Assembly (NCBI RefSeq): GCF_007197995.1
Contig: NZ_VKKH01000008.1
Span: 202,911-266,910, forward strand
Reading direction: 5' to 3'
Source: Aliiglaciecola sp. M165
GTDB taxonomy: Bacteria; Pseudomonadota; Gammaproteobacteria; Enterobacterales; Alteromonadaceae
Length of the DNA stretch: 64,000 nt
Both the position numbers and the translations under genes were made by a program. Positions 1-9,231 of this stretch are shown here, piece after piece. Each line of letters opens with the position of its first letter. The stretch's first letter is position 1. The notes under the pieces were generated by a model. That model worked only from the letters and a program-made list of their open reading frames with translations. It searched no databases and was not told where the DNA came from.

Positions 1-387
1 CCGATGAATACTGATGTCGCACAAAGTGTGCAGGTTGTGCAGCAGACATTGCTCTCAATTGTTGCTCCTAATTTGGTTCGCAATGCACGTCCTAATTACC
101 CCAGAACTGCCATTGCAAGAGGGACTGAAGCCGATGTTAAGGTGTCTTTTGTAGTCACCAAAAGTGGTCGAGTAGAAGAGATAGAGTTTGAGAGAAATGT
201 GCCTGGTTATTTCAAGCGCTCAGTTCGTAAGGCCCTTAAACACTGGCGTTTTAAACCCGGTTCTATTGATGGCAAAGCCACCGAAATGACTCTTACGCGT
301 ATTTTCTCGTTTACTGACCCGGATGCGAAAATCACCGACGAAACGTCTTTACGTGTCACAGGTTCAAGAATAGCGAAGCAAATCTGA
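1..387 (+). CDS. TonB C-terminal domain protein, 5' end outside window
   Basis: The visible 127 or so residues are almost wholly a TonB C-terminal domain: a PNYPRTAIARG segment near residue 30, a beta strand with VSFVVTKSGRV, and the closing KHWRFKPGSIDGK block typical of energy-transducer and secreted TonB_C proteins. The reading frame stays open through base 1, so the ATG at base 4 may be internal and the protein probably has a longer N-terminal part outside the window (a membrane anchor, or an M56/BlaR1-like peptidase domain, are both common). In a classical TonB this domain contacts TonB-dependent receptors; two such receptors are encoded further on. Without the N-terminus the exact partner cannot be stated. 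Confidence 0.75.
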   Translation, partial: PMNTDVAQSVQVVQQTLLSIVAPNLVRNARPNYPRTAIARGTEADVKVSFVVTKSGRVEEIEFERNVPGYFKRSVRKALKHWRFKPGSIDGKATEMTLTRIFSFTDPDAKITDETSLRVTGSRIAKQI

Positions 388-423
388 GCAAAAAGACTGA
401 AATACATCTTTTAGCCGACTGCT

Positions 424-475
424 AGCCAATGAATACCCATCAGTTAAGCCACTAACCGAATGGTATTCATTGGCT
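424..475 (+). terminator. Perfect 14-base-pair hairpin behind the TonB-domain gene
   Basis: AGCCAATGAATACC at 424-437 is perfectly complementary to 462-475. The 24-base loop can extend the pairing with GTTA/TAAC. It sits 37 bases after the stop codon. The run of T afterwards is weak, so it may be a transcript-stabilising hairpin rather than a strong intrinsic terminator. Confidence 0.5.
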
Positions 476-652
476 TACCTTATTTCGCTTCTAGCATAGG
501 CGTCATGTCTTGTAGCACAGTTTCCCTATAAAACCCCTGGTAAATTAGACATTAATAACGCTGCATATATCAGGGTTAAGTCACGCAGATTGTTTTCATC
601 CAAAAAGACATGTTTTTCGTAGTAGTCAGCACAGTTGAAAAAAGGAAAACAA

Positions 653-1252
653 ATGCCTGGTAGCTTAATAGCTGATAATAAAACAACAATAAAAGGGGTG
701 ATTTTCGACTTGGACGGAACACTCATGCATTCCAGTTTGGATTTTACATTTTTACGTAATCAAACTGGATGTCCTGAGAATACGGATATTCTCGATTATG
801 TCAGTGGTTTATCACCGCGACATAAAGATCATGCCAAGCAAATCATCATTGATCATGAATTAGAAGACGCTAAATCCTCCAGTTGGATAGATGGTGCAAA
901 AGAATTTGTCGAGGTGCTGGCGACAAAGGGTATTCCTATGGCCATTGTCACTAGAAATTGTCGTCAAGCTGCTCAATTAAAATTGGCCTGCGAACAATCA
1001 TTGATAGATATCTTGCTGACGCGAGAGGATGCACCACCGAAGCCTGACCCTACCGCATTATTGCATATTGCGAAGGTTTGGGAGTTGGATGTTAAAGAGC
1101 TGATTTATGTTGGAGATTACCTCTATGACGTGCAGGCCGCTAACAATGCAGGAATGCGCTCTTTTCTCTATGCCCCTTCGATAAACCCTGACTATGCTCA
1201 CCAAGCGGACATTGTATTTGAACATTTCGATATTTTGCACTCGCATTTTTAA
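653..1252 (+). CDS. HAD-superfamily hydrolase (phosphoglycolate phosphatase-like)
   Basis: A 199-residue haloacid-dehalogenase-fold phosphatase. Motif I is FDLDGT at residues 18-23 (nucleophile Asp19, acid/base Asp21). Motif II is Thr100 in AIVTRN, motif III Lys130 in PPKPDP, and motif IV GD at 154-155 with a further Asp159. A small helical cap between about residues 30 and 85 places it with the Gph/PGMB-type subgroup; the phosphorylated substrate cannot be read from the sequence. I start it at the ATG at 653, which has AAAGGA eight bases upstream, not at the in-frame TTG at 635. It has about 265 bases of free DNA upstream and is probably transcribed alone. All catalytic residues are present, so it should be active. 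Confidence 0.85.
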   Translation: MPGSLIADNKTTIKGVIFDLDGTLMHSSLDFTFLRNQTGCPENTDILDYVSGLSPRHKDHAKQIIIDHELEDAKSSSWIDGAKEFVEVLATKGIPMAIVTRNCRQAAQLKLACEQSLIDILLTREDAPPKPDPTALLHIAKVWELDVKELIYVGDYLYDVQAANNAGMRSFLYAPSINPDYAHQADIVFEHFDILHSHF

Positions 1253-1446
1253 CGGACAACTTCTGCATGAATCTGCTAGGCGCTTGCCGTGTTTATTGAT
1301 AAGGTTTGTTTTTAACTCAATCAGGTTCACCGTAAATCTGAAAGTGTTTATCAGGGTTAACACCGTTTTTCGTTTCATATTCATTTAATGTGCATTGACA
1401 CGTTCAATCTTTACCGAGGTTGACGAGCGCAGTATAGGAGCTATAT

Positions 1447-3843
1447 GTGAAAACAATCAGTACACTAACAATACTACTACTTTTGTTTTTTTCTCACCCG
1501 GCCTTCGCACAAAGTCCGTCAATTGAGGAATTTACTCAAGATATGGAGCAACAAGAAGGCTTTTATACATTTTATTATCACCCTGACAGCGGCAAAATAT
1601 ATTTAAGAGTTGATCAGTTTGACCAAGCCTTTATTTTTCAAAGTAGTTTGCCTCAAGGCGTCGGCTCAAACGACATAGGCTTGGACCGAGGTCAACTAGG
1701 AGGGACGCGCCTAGTCGAATTTGAGCGGTTTGGGGATAAGGTGTTGCTGAAGCAGCTAAATACCGAATACCGAGTGAACACAAATAATGCAGCGGAAAGC
1801 GCAAGCATTGACCAGGCATTTGCTGACTCAGTCATTGCCGGACTGCCTGTTGTTGCGCAGCAGGAGGGCGCGGTGCTGGTCAACTACACAGATTTTTTAT
1901 TGTCAGATATCCACGGCATCGCCAATCGATTAGATCGCACCAAACAGGGGAGCTATAAACTGGATAAATCTCGCAGTGGCGTTTATCTTTCAAGAAGCAA
2001 AAGCTTCCCGGACAACACTGAAATGGAAGCTTTGGTAACCTTTGGCGGCAGCAAACCTGGTCAATACGTCAGGCAAGTTACCCCAGCACCACAAAGCATC
2101 AGTGTGCATCTTCATCATTCGCTCATTCAGCTACCCGACAACAATTATCAACCCCGACAATTTCACCCGTTTTCAGGATTTTGGAAGGTCAGTTATCAGG
2201 ATTATTCGGTACCGATTGACGCCGCGATGGAACAAAAGCTCATTCCTCGTCATAGATTGGAGAAAAAAGATCCCAGCGCGCTTGTAAGCGAGGCAATTGA
2301 GCCGATAGTTTACTATCTGGATCCTGGTATACCAGAGCCGGTTAAAAGTGCCTTGTACGACGGCGCTATGTGGTGGAATCAAGCGTTCGAAGCGATTGGC
2401 TACAAAGATGCTTTTCAGGTGAAAACGCTGCCTGAAGACGCTGATCCTATGGATGTTCGCTATAACGTTATCCAGTGGGTGCATCGTGCGACAAGAGGGT
2501 GGTCGTATGGCAGCTCAGTGATTGATCCTCGAACGGGAGAAATCCTGAAAGGGCACGTGACGCTGGGATCATTGCGAGTGCGCCAAGACCTATTAATCGC
2601 ATTGGGACTCACGAGCCCATTTGATCATGTAAACGCATCTACTGAAGCACAACAACAAATGGCGTTAGCTCGTATTCGTCAGCTTTCCGCCCACGAAGTC
2701 GGACATACTTTGGGTATCGCGCATAATTTTGCGGCAAGCGAAGATGGTCGTGAGTCAGTAATGGACTATCCTCATCCCAAAGTTTCTGTTGTTGACGGAA
2801 AAGTTACACTAGATGGTGCTTACGATGTGGGCATGGGGCAATGGGATTTGCACACCATTGCTTACGGTTACCAGGATTTGCCCGCCGAACAATCTGAGCA
2901 CGCCTATTTAGAAAATGTTATCAATAAAGCACTAACTGCAGGTTTGTCGTATCAATCTGATCCTGATTCACGACCAAGTCATGCAGCAAATGCTTCCGGT
3001 CACCTTTGGGATAATGGTAAAAACCCCATTGATGAATTGCAAAATCTGTTTGAAGTGAGAGCTACCGCATTAGCGGATTTTGGTATCAATTCGATTCCCA
3101 GCGGCGCGTCATTATCTTCACTGCAAGAGTCACTTGTCCCGATTTACTATTTGCATCGTTATCAAATAGAAGCTGTCGCCAAGTTAATTGGAGGCGTGCA
3201 TTATCAATACGAATTAAAAGGGGATTTTAGCCAGCCTAAAGGGGTATCTTTTGTCGACCAATCAGTGCAGCAGCGTGCTCTGGAAAGCATGTTGTCAACG
3301 CTAGACTATCAATTTTTAAAACTACCTGATCCGTTGACGCAGCTCATAACACCTAAAGTTTATGGTGAGACAAATACCCGAGAGAGTTTTAATGGTCGCA
3401 ATGGTCTGGTGTTTGATCCTATTAGTGCTGCTGAAGCTGGAGCAGGACATACGCTGTCTTTACTTTTGCAAACGCAGCGGCTTAATCGGTTGGTTTCCAG
3501 GCCTGTGAAAAGCAAAGACCAATTAACGGTCTCGACCCTGTTGAAGAGTTTATTTGAAAAAACGATTCAAAATAAGCCTAATAAGTTTACGCAGCAGGTC
3601 AAAAATCGCGTGGACTACGTGGTGTTAAATTCGGTAATGAATGCCTTGCTGCAACCCGAGCTTGCGCCCGAGGCAAGAGGAATTATGCTCAATCAAGTGA
3701 CATTGCTGCATAAATGGTTGAAGAAAAATAGCAGAGCAGAACAAAACCGTTCAATGGCGCAACAACTGGATTGGTTCATGCAATCAGGAGAGTGGAAAGG
3801 TGACTTCACAGTTAAGAGCTTACCACCAGGTTCGCCAATCTAA
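1447..3843 (+). CDS. Secreted zinc-dependent metalloprotease (DUF5117/DUF4953 type)
   Basis: A 798-residue protein with a clear Sec signal peptide (MKTISTLTILLLLFFSHPAFA, cleavage after AFA). The zinc site HEVGHTLGIAH covers residues 416-426, giving the extended metzincin-like HExxHxxGxxH with ligands His416, His420 and His426 and catalytic Glu417. The N-terminal region (YFYHPDSGKIYL-like and LDRGQLGGTRLVEFER) resembles the DUF5117/DUF5118 part of the large bacterial zinc-dependent metalloprotease family, and the length fits that family. The start is a GTG preceded by AGGAG at 1436-1440; an overlapping ATG at 1445 runs straight into a stop. Likely periplasmic or outer-membrane associated peptide degradation; the substrate is unknown. 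A bidirectional terminator separates it from the convergent receptor gene downstream. Confidence 0.85.
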   Translation: MKTISTLTILLLLFFSHPAFAQSPSIEEFTQDMEQQEGFYTFYYHPDSGKIYLRVDQFDQAFIFQSSLPQGVGSNDIGLDRGQLGGTRLVEFERFGDKVLLKQLNTEYRVNTNNAAESASIDQAFADSVIAGLPVVAQQEGAVLVNYTDFLLSDIHGIANRLDRTKQGSYKLDKSRSGVYLSRSKSFPDNTEMEALVTFGGSKPGQYVRQVTPAPQSISVHLHHSLIQLPDNNYQPRQFHPFSGFWKVSYQDYSVPIDAAMEQKLIPRHRLEKKDPSALVSEAIEPIVYYLDPGIPEPVKSALYDGAMWWNQAFEAIGYKDAFQVKTLPEDADPMDVRYNVIQWVHRATRGWSYGSSVIDPRTGEILKGHVTLGSLRVRQDLLIALGLTSPFDHVNASTEAQQQMALARIRQLSAHEVGHTLGIAHNFAASEDGRESVMDYPHPKVSVVDGKVTLDGAYDVGMGQWDLHTIAYGYQDLPAEQSEHAYLENVINKALTAGLSYQSDPDSRPSHAANASGHLWDNGKNPIDELQNLFEVRATALADFGINSIPSGASLSSLQESLVPIYYLHRYQIEAVAKLIGGVHYQYELKGDFSQPKGVSFVDQSVQQRALESMLSTLDYQFLKLPDPLTQLITPKVYGETNTRESFNGRNGLVFDPISAAEAGAGHTLSLLLQTQRLNRLVSRPVKSKDQLTVSTLLKSLFEKTIQNKPNKFTQQVKNRVDYVVLNSVMNALLQPELAPEARGIMLNQVTLLHKWLKKNSRAEQNRSMAQQLDWFMQSGEWKGDFTVKSLPPGSPI

Positions 3844-3860
3844 TCGAACGATCAGAACAT

Positions 3861-3890
3861 AAAAAAGCCGGCGTATGCCGGCTTTGTTTT
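3861..3890. terminator. Bidirectional terminator between convergent genes
   Basis: A-rich tract, GCCGGC stem, GTAT loop, GCCGGC, then TTTGTTTT. It works on the plus strand for the metalloprotease and on the minus strand (AAAAAA side read as U) for the TonB-dependent receptor, whose stop codon is at 3906. Confidence 0.85.
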
Positions 3891-3905
3891 GTGTTGTTAG
3901 CGCGT

Positions 3906-6554
3906 TTAGAAACGCTTCTTCACTGTGATACCAAAAGTTCTTGGCTCTGACACATATGCATTTAACTTACCGCCTTGAATAGGCGTGTTGAAGTTAGTTT
4001 TATTGATATATTCTTCATCCAATAAGTTACGTGTCCAAATAATCACATCGGTATCGATGTCAGTAAAGTTCATGAAGAAGCGTAAATTTAGGATGTTGTA
4101 AGAATCTTGCAACGTTAGCGGGTCATTACTGCCATCTAGGTAGTAATCACCGGTATGGCTATACTCAGCCAAAACATGTGCATAGATACTATCTGACAAA
4201 TCGAAATCTTTTTTGACTGTGACAACTGCATAATCTTCTGGCTCACCACCAGGGCGATCACCAGTTCGGTCACAGAATCCGTTCAGATTAGCAATATCTG
4301 TGCTTTGCTGGCCCGGATCGGCAGGTAACTGACCATCTGGTGTGTTATGGAATTCAAATGCATTCCAGCAGTTTCCACGCTCGAAAGACTCATATTCAGC
4401 ATTAACGCGTGCATACAAGAAGTTCACTTCAACTGTATCAACTGGGAACCAAGTCGCCTCAAGCTCAAGACCACTAATTTTGTAGTCACCAGCGTTTTGC
4501 AGGTTGAAGCCATTTCCGGTGAACGTATTCGCTTGGAAATCTTCAACTGTTGTGTAGTGTGCTGCGGCGTTGATTCGGAAGTTTTGCTCTGGGAAATCTT
4601 TTTTCAGGCCAAACTCAAATGATTCAGAGGTTTCAGCATCAAACACTGGAACAAAACCATCACCAATTCTATCTGTATTGGTACCGCCCGACTTATAGCC
4701 AGTGCCATAAGATGCATACATCAGAGTGTCGCGATTAGGTTGATAACTCAACTTCAACGTACCCGTAATTTGGTCATCTTCCAGAGTCTCGATAATATCG
4801 GGACGGCTTGCCGTAGTAGCACCTAAAGCTTGGAAGCCCCATCCAGGCGTTTGGAAAGGAACAAATGCTTGCAAGGCCGCTTGACCTTCGGCAGTCATAA
4901 TGTTGATTGAACCATCTGCGATACCCGCTGCAACAGCGCCTGCGACACCTGCACCATAGATCAAGGTGCCAGGAACAATTGTTTCAGGTACGGCAGGGTT
5001 ACCAATGCTGTTAAAGAAAGGCACAAACTCGGTACCGCCAGGGAGATTCTCAGAGAAAATTGTCGACAAATCTTTGGTTTCGTCTGTGTAGCGTAAACCA
5101 GCAGTTAAGGTGAATTCGTCATTGATTTTGTAATCAAATTGACCGAAAACCGCGTAACTTTCATGCTCTTGCTCTGCGATATGGTCAAACCCTGTTCCTG
5201 CAGGAGCCGCTTGGGCTGAAGGTGCAATCAACCCGCCTGTTGCTGCACTTAGCGCATCAATACCACCAAGCAGTGGATCAAGTGCTCCTTGGAAATTAGA
5301 CATAAAGAATGGGTTGAACAAGTCGTCGGTAAATAAACTGTAATCTAGATCTAAATCTTGCTGGAAATAATAAACACCAGCAATAAAGTTTAACTCATCG
5401 CTAGTGTAGTCAATGCGAAGTTCTTGCGAAAACGAATTTTGAGAAGAGTCATTTTTCGTTCCAAACAAAGGTGCATCGGTGAAATCACTGTCGATTAAGT
5501 CGAACGAGTCAAATTTACGATAGGCGGAGATTGCAACAAAACTGTAGTTGTCATCAATATCCCAATTAATTTCGGCTGAAATACCACGGTCTCGCATGCT
5601 TGATTCGGGTAAGAAAGACACAGCAATTTGACGATCAAAGAACGAATCACCGCCCGCAAATACGGTTCCACCTAGGGAAGGAAGAACTGCATCAGTTCCA
5701 AAACGTCCTGGCACATTTAGCGCTTGAACATTACTCAACTGAACAGGGGCCCCACAACAGGTTTCATCAATTTCAGAGTAATCAGCAATGATTCTTACAG
5801 AGACGTCTTCAGTCGGCGTGTATAGGGCTTGCAGGCGTGTACCCCAACGATCTCTGTCGTTGACCGCTTGGTGACCTAAATTGACATCTGTGACGATACC
5901 ATCACGCTGGCTGCCAAAACCTGTTACGCGAAACGCCAAAACATCTTCAATTGCAGAAAATGATGTGGCACCAGACCAGTTTAACAGACCATAGTTGCCT
6001 AATGTGCCTTCTACAAATGAATCGTCACCATCGTGGCTAGGTGCGACAGTTCTGACTAACACAGCACCAGAAGGTGTGTTTTTACCAAATAGTGTACCTT
6101 GTGGACCACGCAACACTTCTACCGCAGCAACGTCGACCAGGTTATTGATCATGGAGTTTTGACGAGCGCGATAGACGCCATCAACATACAAACCGACCGA
6201 TGATTCAAGGCCGAAGTTTTGCGAGGAGGTTCCAACCCCACGAATAGAGAAGCTTGAGTTGGTGGCGCTTTGACTTTGAAACGCACCTAATCCAGGAACA
6301 TTTGTTTGTAAATCGTACAAATCTTTAATGACAGCTTCTGCCATCTCATCACCTGTAAAGGCGGTAACCGCTACAGGGACTTCTTGAAGGTTTTGTGCAC
6401 GTTTTTGTGCAGTAACGGTGATTGTTTCTAAACCTGAAACTTGCTCTTCCGTTTGCTCTTGCGCGAGCGCATTTGCGCCGCTTAGACCAAGCGATAATGC
6501 AACAAGCAATGGAATAGGTTTGCGCTTGAAATTCGATGGCAAATTCATACTCAT
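3906..6554 (-). CDS. TonB-dependent outer-membrane receptor
   Basis: An 882-residue TonB-dependent receptor. The signal peptide ends around residue 31 (GANALAQE), a TonB-box-like ETITVTAQKR follows at about 43-52, and the plug domain begins NLQEVPVAVTAFTGDEM and includes VDGVYRARQ and VEVLRGPQGTLFGKNTPSGAV. A long beta-barrel ends in an aromatic C-terminal residue (VKKRF), the outer-membrane assembly signal. This plug style is the abundant marine and sphingomonad type often linked to catabolic loci; the ligand is not predictable. The start at 6554 (MSMN) has GAG about nine bases upstream, whereas the second Met at 6548 has none. It ends on a shared terminator at 3861-3890. Divergent from the ACAD operon across a 366-base region. 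Confidence 0.93.
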   Translation of the reverse strand: MSMNLPSNFKRKPIPLLVALSLGLSGANALAQEQTEEQVSGLETITVTAQKRAQNLQEVPVAVTAFTGDEMAEAVIKDLYDLQTNVPGLGAFQSQSATNSSFSIRGVGTSSQNFGLESSVGLYVDGVYRARQNSMINNLVDVAAVEVLRGPQGTLFGKNTPSGAVLVRTVAPSHDGDDSFVEGTLGNYGLLNWSGATSFSAIEDVLAFRVTGFGSQRDGIVTDVNLGHQAVNDRDRWGTRLQALYTPTEDVSVRIIADYSEIDETCCGAPVQLSNVQALNVPGRFGTDAVLPSLGGTVFAGGDSFFDRQIAVSFLPESSMRDRGISAEINWDIDDNYSFVAISAYRKFDSFDLIDSDFTDAPLFGTKNDSSQNSFSQELRIDYTSDELNFIAGVYYFQQDLDLDYSLFTDDLFNPFFMSNFQGALDPLLGGIDALSAATGGLIAPSAQAAPAGTGFDHIAEQEHESYAVFGQFDYKINDEFTLTAGLRYTDETKDLSTIFSENLPGGTEFVPFFNSIGNPAVPETIVPGTLIYGAGVAGAVAAGIADGSINIMTAEGQAALQAFVPFQTPGWGFQALGATTASRPDIIETLEDDQITGTLKLSYQPNRDTLMYASYGTGYKSGGTNTDRIGDGFVPVFDAETSESFEFGLKKDFPEQNFRINAAAHYTTVEDFQANTFTGNGFNLQNAGDYKISGLELEATWFPVDTVEVNFLYARVNAEYESFERGNCWNAFEFHNTPDGQLPADPGQQSTDIANLNGFCDRTGDRPGGEPEDYAVVTVKKDFDLSDSIYAHVLAEYSHTGDYYLDGSNDPLTLQDSYNILNLRFFMNFTDIDTDVIIWTRNLLDEEYINKTNFNTPIQGGKLNAYVSEPRTFGITVKKRF

Positions 6555-6920
6555 AATGTGTTCTCGTGAAACTGTGTTAAGGGTTTATTCTAATTATTGG
6601 GGTAGGCGAGAGCTCAAAATTGCAGGCAGCGATTATATTAGGGAGTCGCTTTAGCCGGACAATTAGATGTCAACTCATCGTACCAATGCCTACGTTAACA
6701 AGAATTGAGGGGAAAAGTAAAAAAAATGTTATCCGTCTGTTAAATGTGGGCAGTGAATACATGCCAGGCTTTTGCTCGCTTGACGTTAGGCAATACGGGA
6801 ACTTCAGCAGTATTGAACAGATTTGTTTGCTGGTTATTTATAATACTAATATAAAAGTATTAGGATAATTAATTAAACTTATAGACCCGCAGACTCTACT
6901 ATTTTCGAAATTTATTTTGG
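6555..6920. promoter_or_regulatory. Divergent intergenic region with inverted repeat
   Basis: A 366-base non-coding stretch between the receptor gene (leftward) and the ACAD operon (rightward), so it must hold both promoters. The only clear structure is TAATACT at 6841-6847 with its complement AGTATTA at 6856-6862, in a very AT-rich stretch 60-80 bases before the ACAD start. This could be an operator or simply a promoter-proximal palindrome. Confidence 0.4.
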
Positions 6921-8159
6921 ATGACACCTATGCATTTCGATTACTCGCCTAAAACCCAATCGCTTCTTGATCGCCTCAATCAATTTATGAATGAGCATAT
7001 TTATCCTGTAGAACAAGAATATATTAATGCAGTGCACAACAACTCCGACCGGTGGTCCACGCCATCAATGATGGAGTCGTTAAAGGAAAAAGCTAAGGCA
7101 GCCGGCCTATGGAATCTATTTTTGCCTGAAGAATACCTTCCTTATGGTGCTGGGCTGACAAATCTCGAGTATGCCCCACTTTGCGAAGCCATGGGGCGCG
7201 TACTATGGAGTTCAGAGGTATTTAACTGCAGCGCTCCTGATACAGGGAATATGGAAGTTTTGTCAAAGTACGGAAGTGACGCGCATAAAAAGCAATGGTT
7301 GGAGCCGCTTCTCAACGGTGAGATACGCAGCGCATTTGCGATGACTGAACCTGCTGTTGCCTCAAGTGATGCAACAAATATTGAGACAGCCATTGTGCGT
7401 GATGGTGACGAATACGTTATCAATGGTCGAAAGTGGTACACCAGTGGCGCGATGAATACTAATTGTAAAATTATGGTGGTGATGGGAAAAACGGATCCTA
7501 GCGCTGACAGGCATCGCCAACAATCACAAATTCTGGTACCCATGGATACGGCTGGCGTGACGGTTGTTCGTCCCATGCAAGCGATGGGTTATTACGATGA
7601 GCCCGTCGGTCACGCTGAGGTCGTGTTTGATAATGTTCGGGTTCCCGCTGCGAACTTGTTAGTAGGTGAAGGGGAGGGCTTTGCCATCGCACAAGGTCGT
7701 TTAGGACCAGGTCGCATCCATCACTGCATGCGACTAATCGGTTGTGCTCAACGGGCTTTAGACTTGGCATGCGAAAGGGTGGAGCAACGGGTTGCTTTTG
7801 GACAACCACTAAGTAAACAACAATCGGTGAGAGAATCGATTGCACAGATGCATTGCGATATCGAACAAGCAAGGTTGTTAACCTTAAAAGCGGCTGACAA
7901 GATGGACCGCTATGGCAATAAAGTGGCGCGGGACATTATCGCTGCTATTAAAATTGTTGCGCCTAATATGGCTTGTAAGGTGATCGACCAAGCGATTCAG
8001 ATGCATGGTGCGGCAGGGACGAGTCAGGATTTTACACTCTCTGCAACCTATGCTTATGCAAGAACAATCAAACTGGCTGATGGACCCGATCAAGTGCACA
8101 TGATGCAATTAGGCCGAAACTTGATCAAAGATCATGTTGGGCAAAGAGCCAATGGATAA
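6921..8159 (+). CDS. Acyl-CoA dehydrogenase, ACAD10/ACAD11-like
   Basis: A 412-residue flavin-dependent acyl-CoA dehydrogenase. FAD and substrate regions are seen at [15 protein letters not shown] and [12 protein letters not shown], and the helical C-terminal domain carries [13 protein letters not shown] and [12 protein letters not shown]. Several segments ([37 protein letters not shown]) are characteristic of the ACAD10/ACAD11 branch. The usual catalytic YEGT-type Glu is replaced by the ADGPDQVH segment, as in that branch. In animals ACAD10/11 fuse this domain to a phosphotransferase; here the phosphotransferase is the next gene, 31 bases downstream. Family knowledge therefore suggests removal of a phosphate from a 4-phosphoacyl-CoA made from a 4-hydroxyacyl-CoA. 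That role is inferred, not shown. First gene of a three-gene operon. Confidence 0.88.
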   Translation: MTPMHFDYSPKTQSLLDRLNQFMNEHIYPVEQEYINAVHNNSDRWSTPSMMESLKEKAKAAGLWNLFLPEEYLPYGAGLTNLEYAPLCEAMGRVLWSSEVFNCSAPDTGNMEVLSKYGSDAHKKQWLEPLLNGEIRSAFAMTEPAVASSDATNIETAIVRDGDEYVINGRKWYTSGAMNTNCKIMVVMGKTDPSADRHRQQSQILVPMDTAGVTVVRPMQAMGYYDEPVGHAEVVFDNVRVPAANLLVGEGEGFAIAQGRLGPGRIHHCMRLIGCAQRALDLACERVEQRVAFGQPLSKQQSVRESIAQMHCDIEQARLLTLKAADKMDRYGNKVARDIIAAIKIVAPNMACKVIDQAIQMHGAAGTSQDFTLSATYAYARTIKLADGPDQVHMMQLGRNLIKDHVGQRANG

Positions 8160-8190
8160 TAATTAGTACCAGTTAAAAAGAGAGCACATT

Positions 8191-9231
8191 TTGACGCAAT
8201 CAGATGTTAGTCAATTAAATGAAGCAGTCCTTGCTGAATACTTGCAAGATAAACTGCCTTCATTCTCTGGAAATTTGCGCGCTGAAAAGTTCGCTGGCGG
8301 TCAGTCCAATCCAACATTTAAATTGACCGTCGGTAATGATCACTATGTATTAAGGCGTCAGCCACCGGGTAAATTGCTCAAATCCGCGCACGCGGTTGAT
8401 CGCGAGTTCCGCGTACTCAAGGCACTTTCCAGTACGAATGTACCTGTCGCGGATGTTTACCATTTGTGCGAAGACACCTCTGTGATCGGCAGCATGTTTT
8501 ATGTCATGCAATACATGGATGGCGAGGTGTATTGGGACAGCAGCTTACCTGAGATAGCCGAGCAACAAACTCGCAATGATATGTATCAACAAATGAGCCA
8601 TGTGCTGGCTGATTTGCACAGCGTTGATATTGAAAAAGTGGGATTATCTGATTACGGCAAACCGGGCAATTATTTTGAACGTCAGTTAAGTCGTTGGAGT
8701 GCCCAATACAAGTTGTCTGAAATTGATCCCATACCTGACATGGATACATTGATTAGGTGGTTAGAGGCTAATTTACCCGAAGATGATGGGCGGGTTTCTT
8801 TGGTCCACGGTGACTATCGATTGGACAATTTAATGTTTGCCAAGTCGGCGCCTAAAATAATCGCCGTTTTGGATTGGGAGCTGTCTACCCTGGGCCATCC
8901 ACTGGCGGATTTAGCTTACCAGTGTATGCAATTACGACTTCCTGCCCATATTGGCCACTCAAGTGGTTTAGGGGGCGTTGATCGAGAAGCGCTGGGTATT
9001 CCCTCTGAAAAAGAGTTTATTGATCAATATTGCCATCGTGCCGGTATCGAAAATATTAGTAACTGGCATGTGTATCTTGCCTTTAGTTTTTTCCGGCTGG
9101 CAGCCATTGCACAAGGTGTGGCAAAACGCGCCCAAGAAGGGAATGCATCAAGCGATCAAGCAGGTAAAGTCGGTGCGATGGTTCCACCACTGGCCAAAAT
9201 GGCTGTAGAACTAATTAAGGAATTTGAATGA
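8191..9231 (+). CDS. APH-fold phosphotransferase, ACAD10/11 kinase-domain-like
   Basis: A 346-residue aminoglycoside-phosphotransferase-fold kinase. The N-lobe glycine-rich part is FAGGQSNPTFKL with the lysine-equivalent region YVLRRQPPG. The catalytic loop is VHGDYRLDN (His206, Asp208) and the metal-binding segment VLDWELSTLGHPLADL follows about 20 residues later. This set matches the kinase domain of ACAD10/ACAD11 and LvaA of Pseudomonas putida rather than antibiotic kinases. The substrate is probably a hydroxyacyl-CoA, given the neighbouring ACAD. The start is a TTG at 8191 with AAAGAGAG upstream. Its stop overlaps the next start by four bases (ATGA at 9228), so translation of the two is coupled. 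Confidence 0.87.
   Translation: MTQSDVSQLNEAVLAEYLQDKLPSFSGNLRAEKFAGGQSNPTFKLTVGNDHYVLRRQPPGKLLKSAHAVDREFRVLKALSSTNVPVADVYHLCEDTSVIGSMFYVMQYMDGEVYWDSSLPEIAEQQTRNDMYQQMSHVLADLHSVDIEKVGLSDYGKPGNYFERQLSRWSAQYKLSEIDPIPDMDTLIRWLEANLPEDDGRVSLVHGDYRLDNLMFAKSAPKIIAVLDWELSTLGHPLADLAYQCMQLRLPAHIGHSSGLGGVDREALGIPSEKEFIDQYCHRAGIENISNWHVYLAFSFFRLAAIAQGVAKRAQEGNASSDQAGKVGAMVPPLAKMAVELIKEFE

Noticed and set aside
8191..9231. Aminoglycoside resistance kinase
   Set aside because: The fold is shared, but motifs and context match the ACAD10/11 kinase domain.
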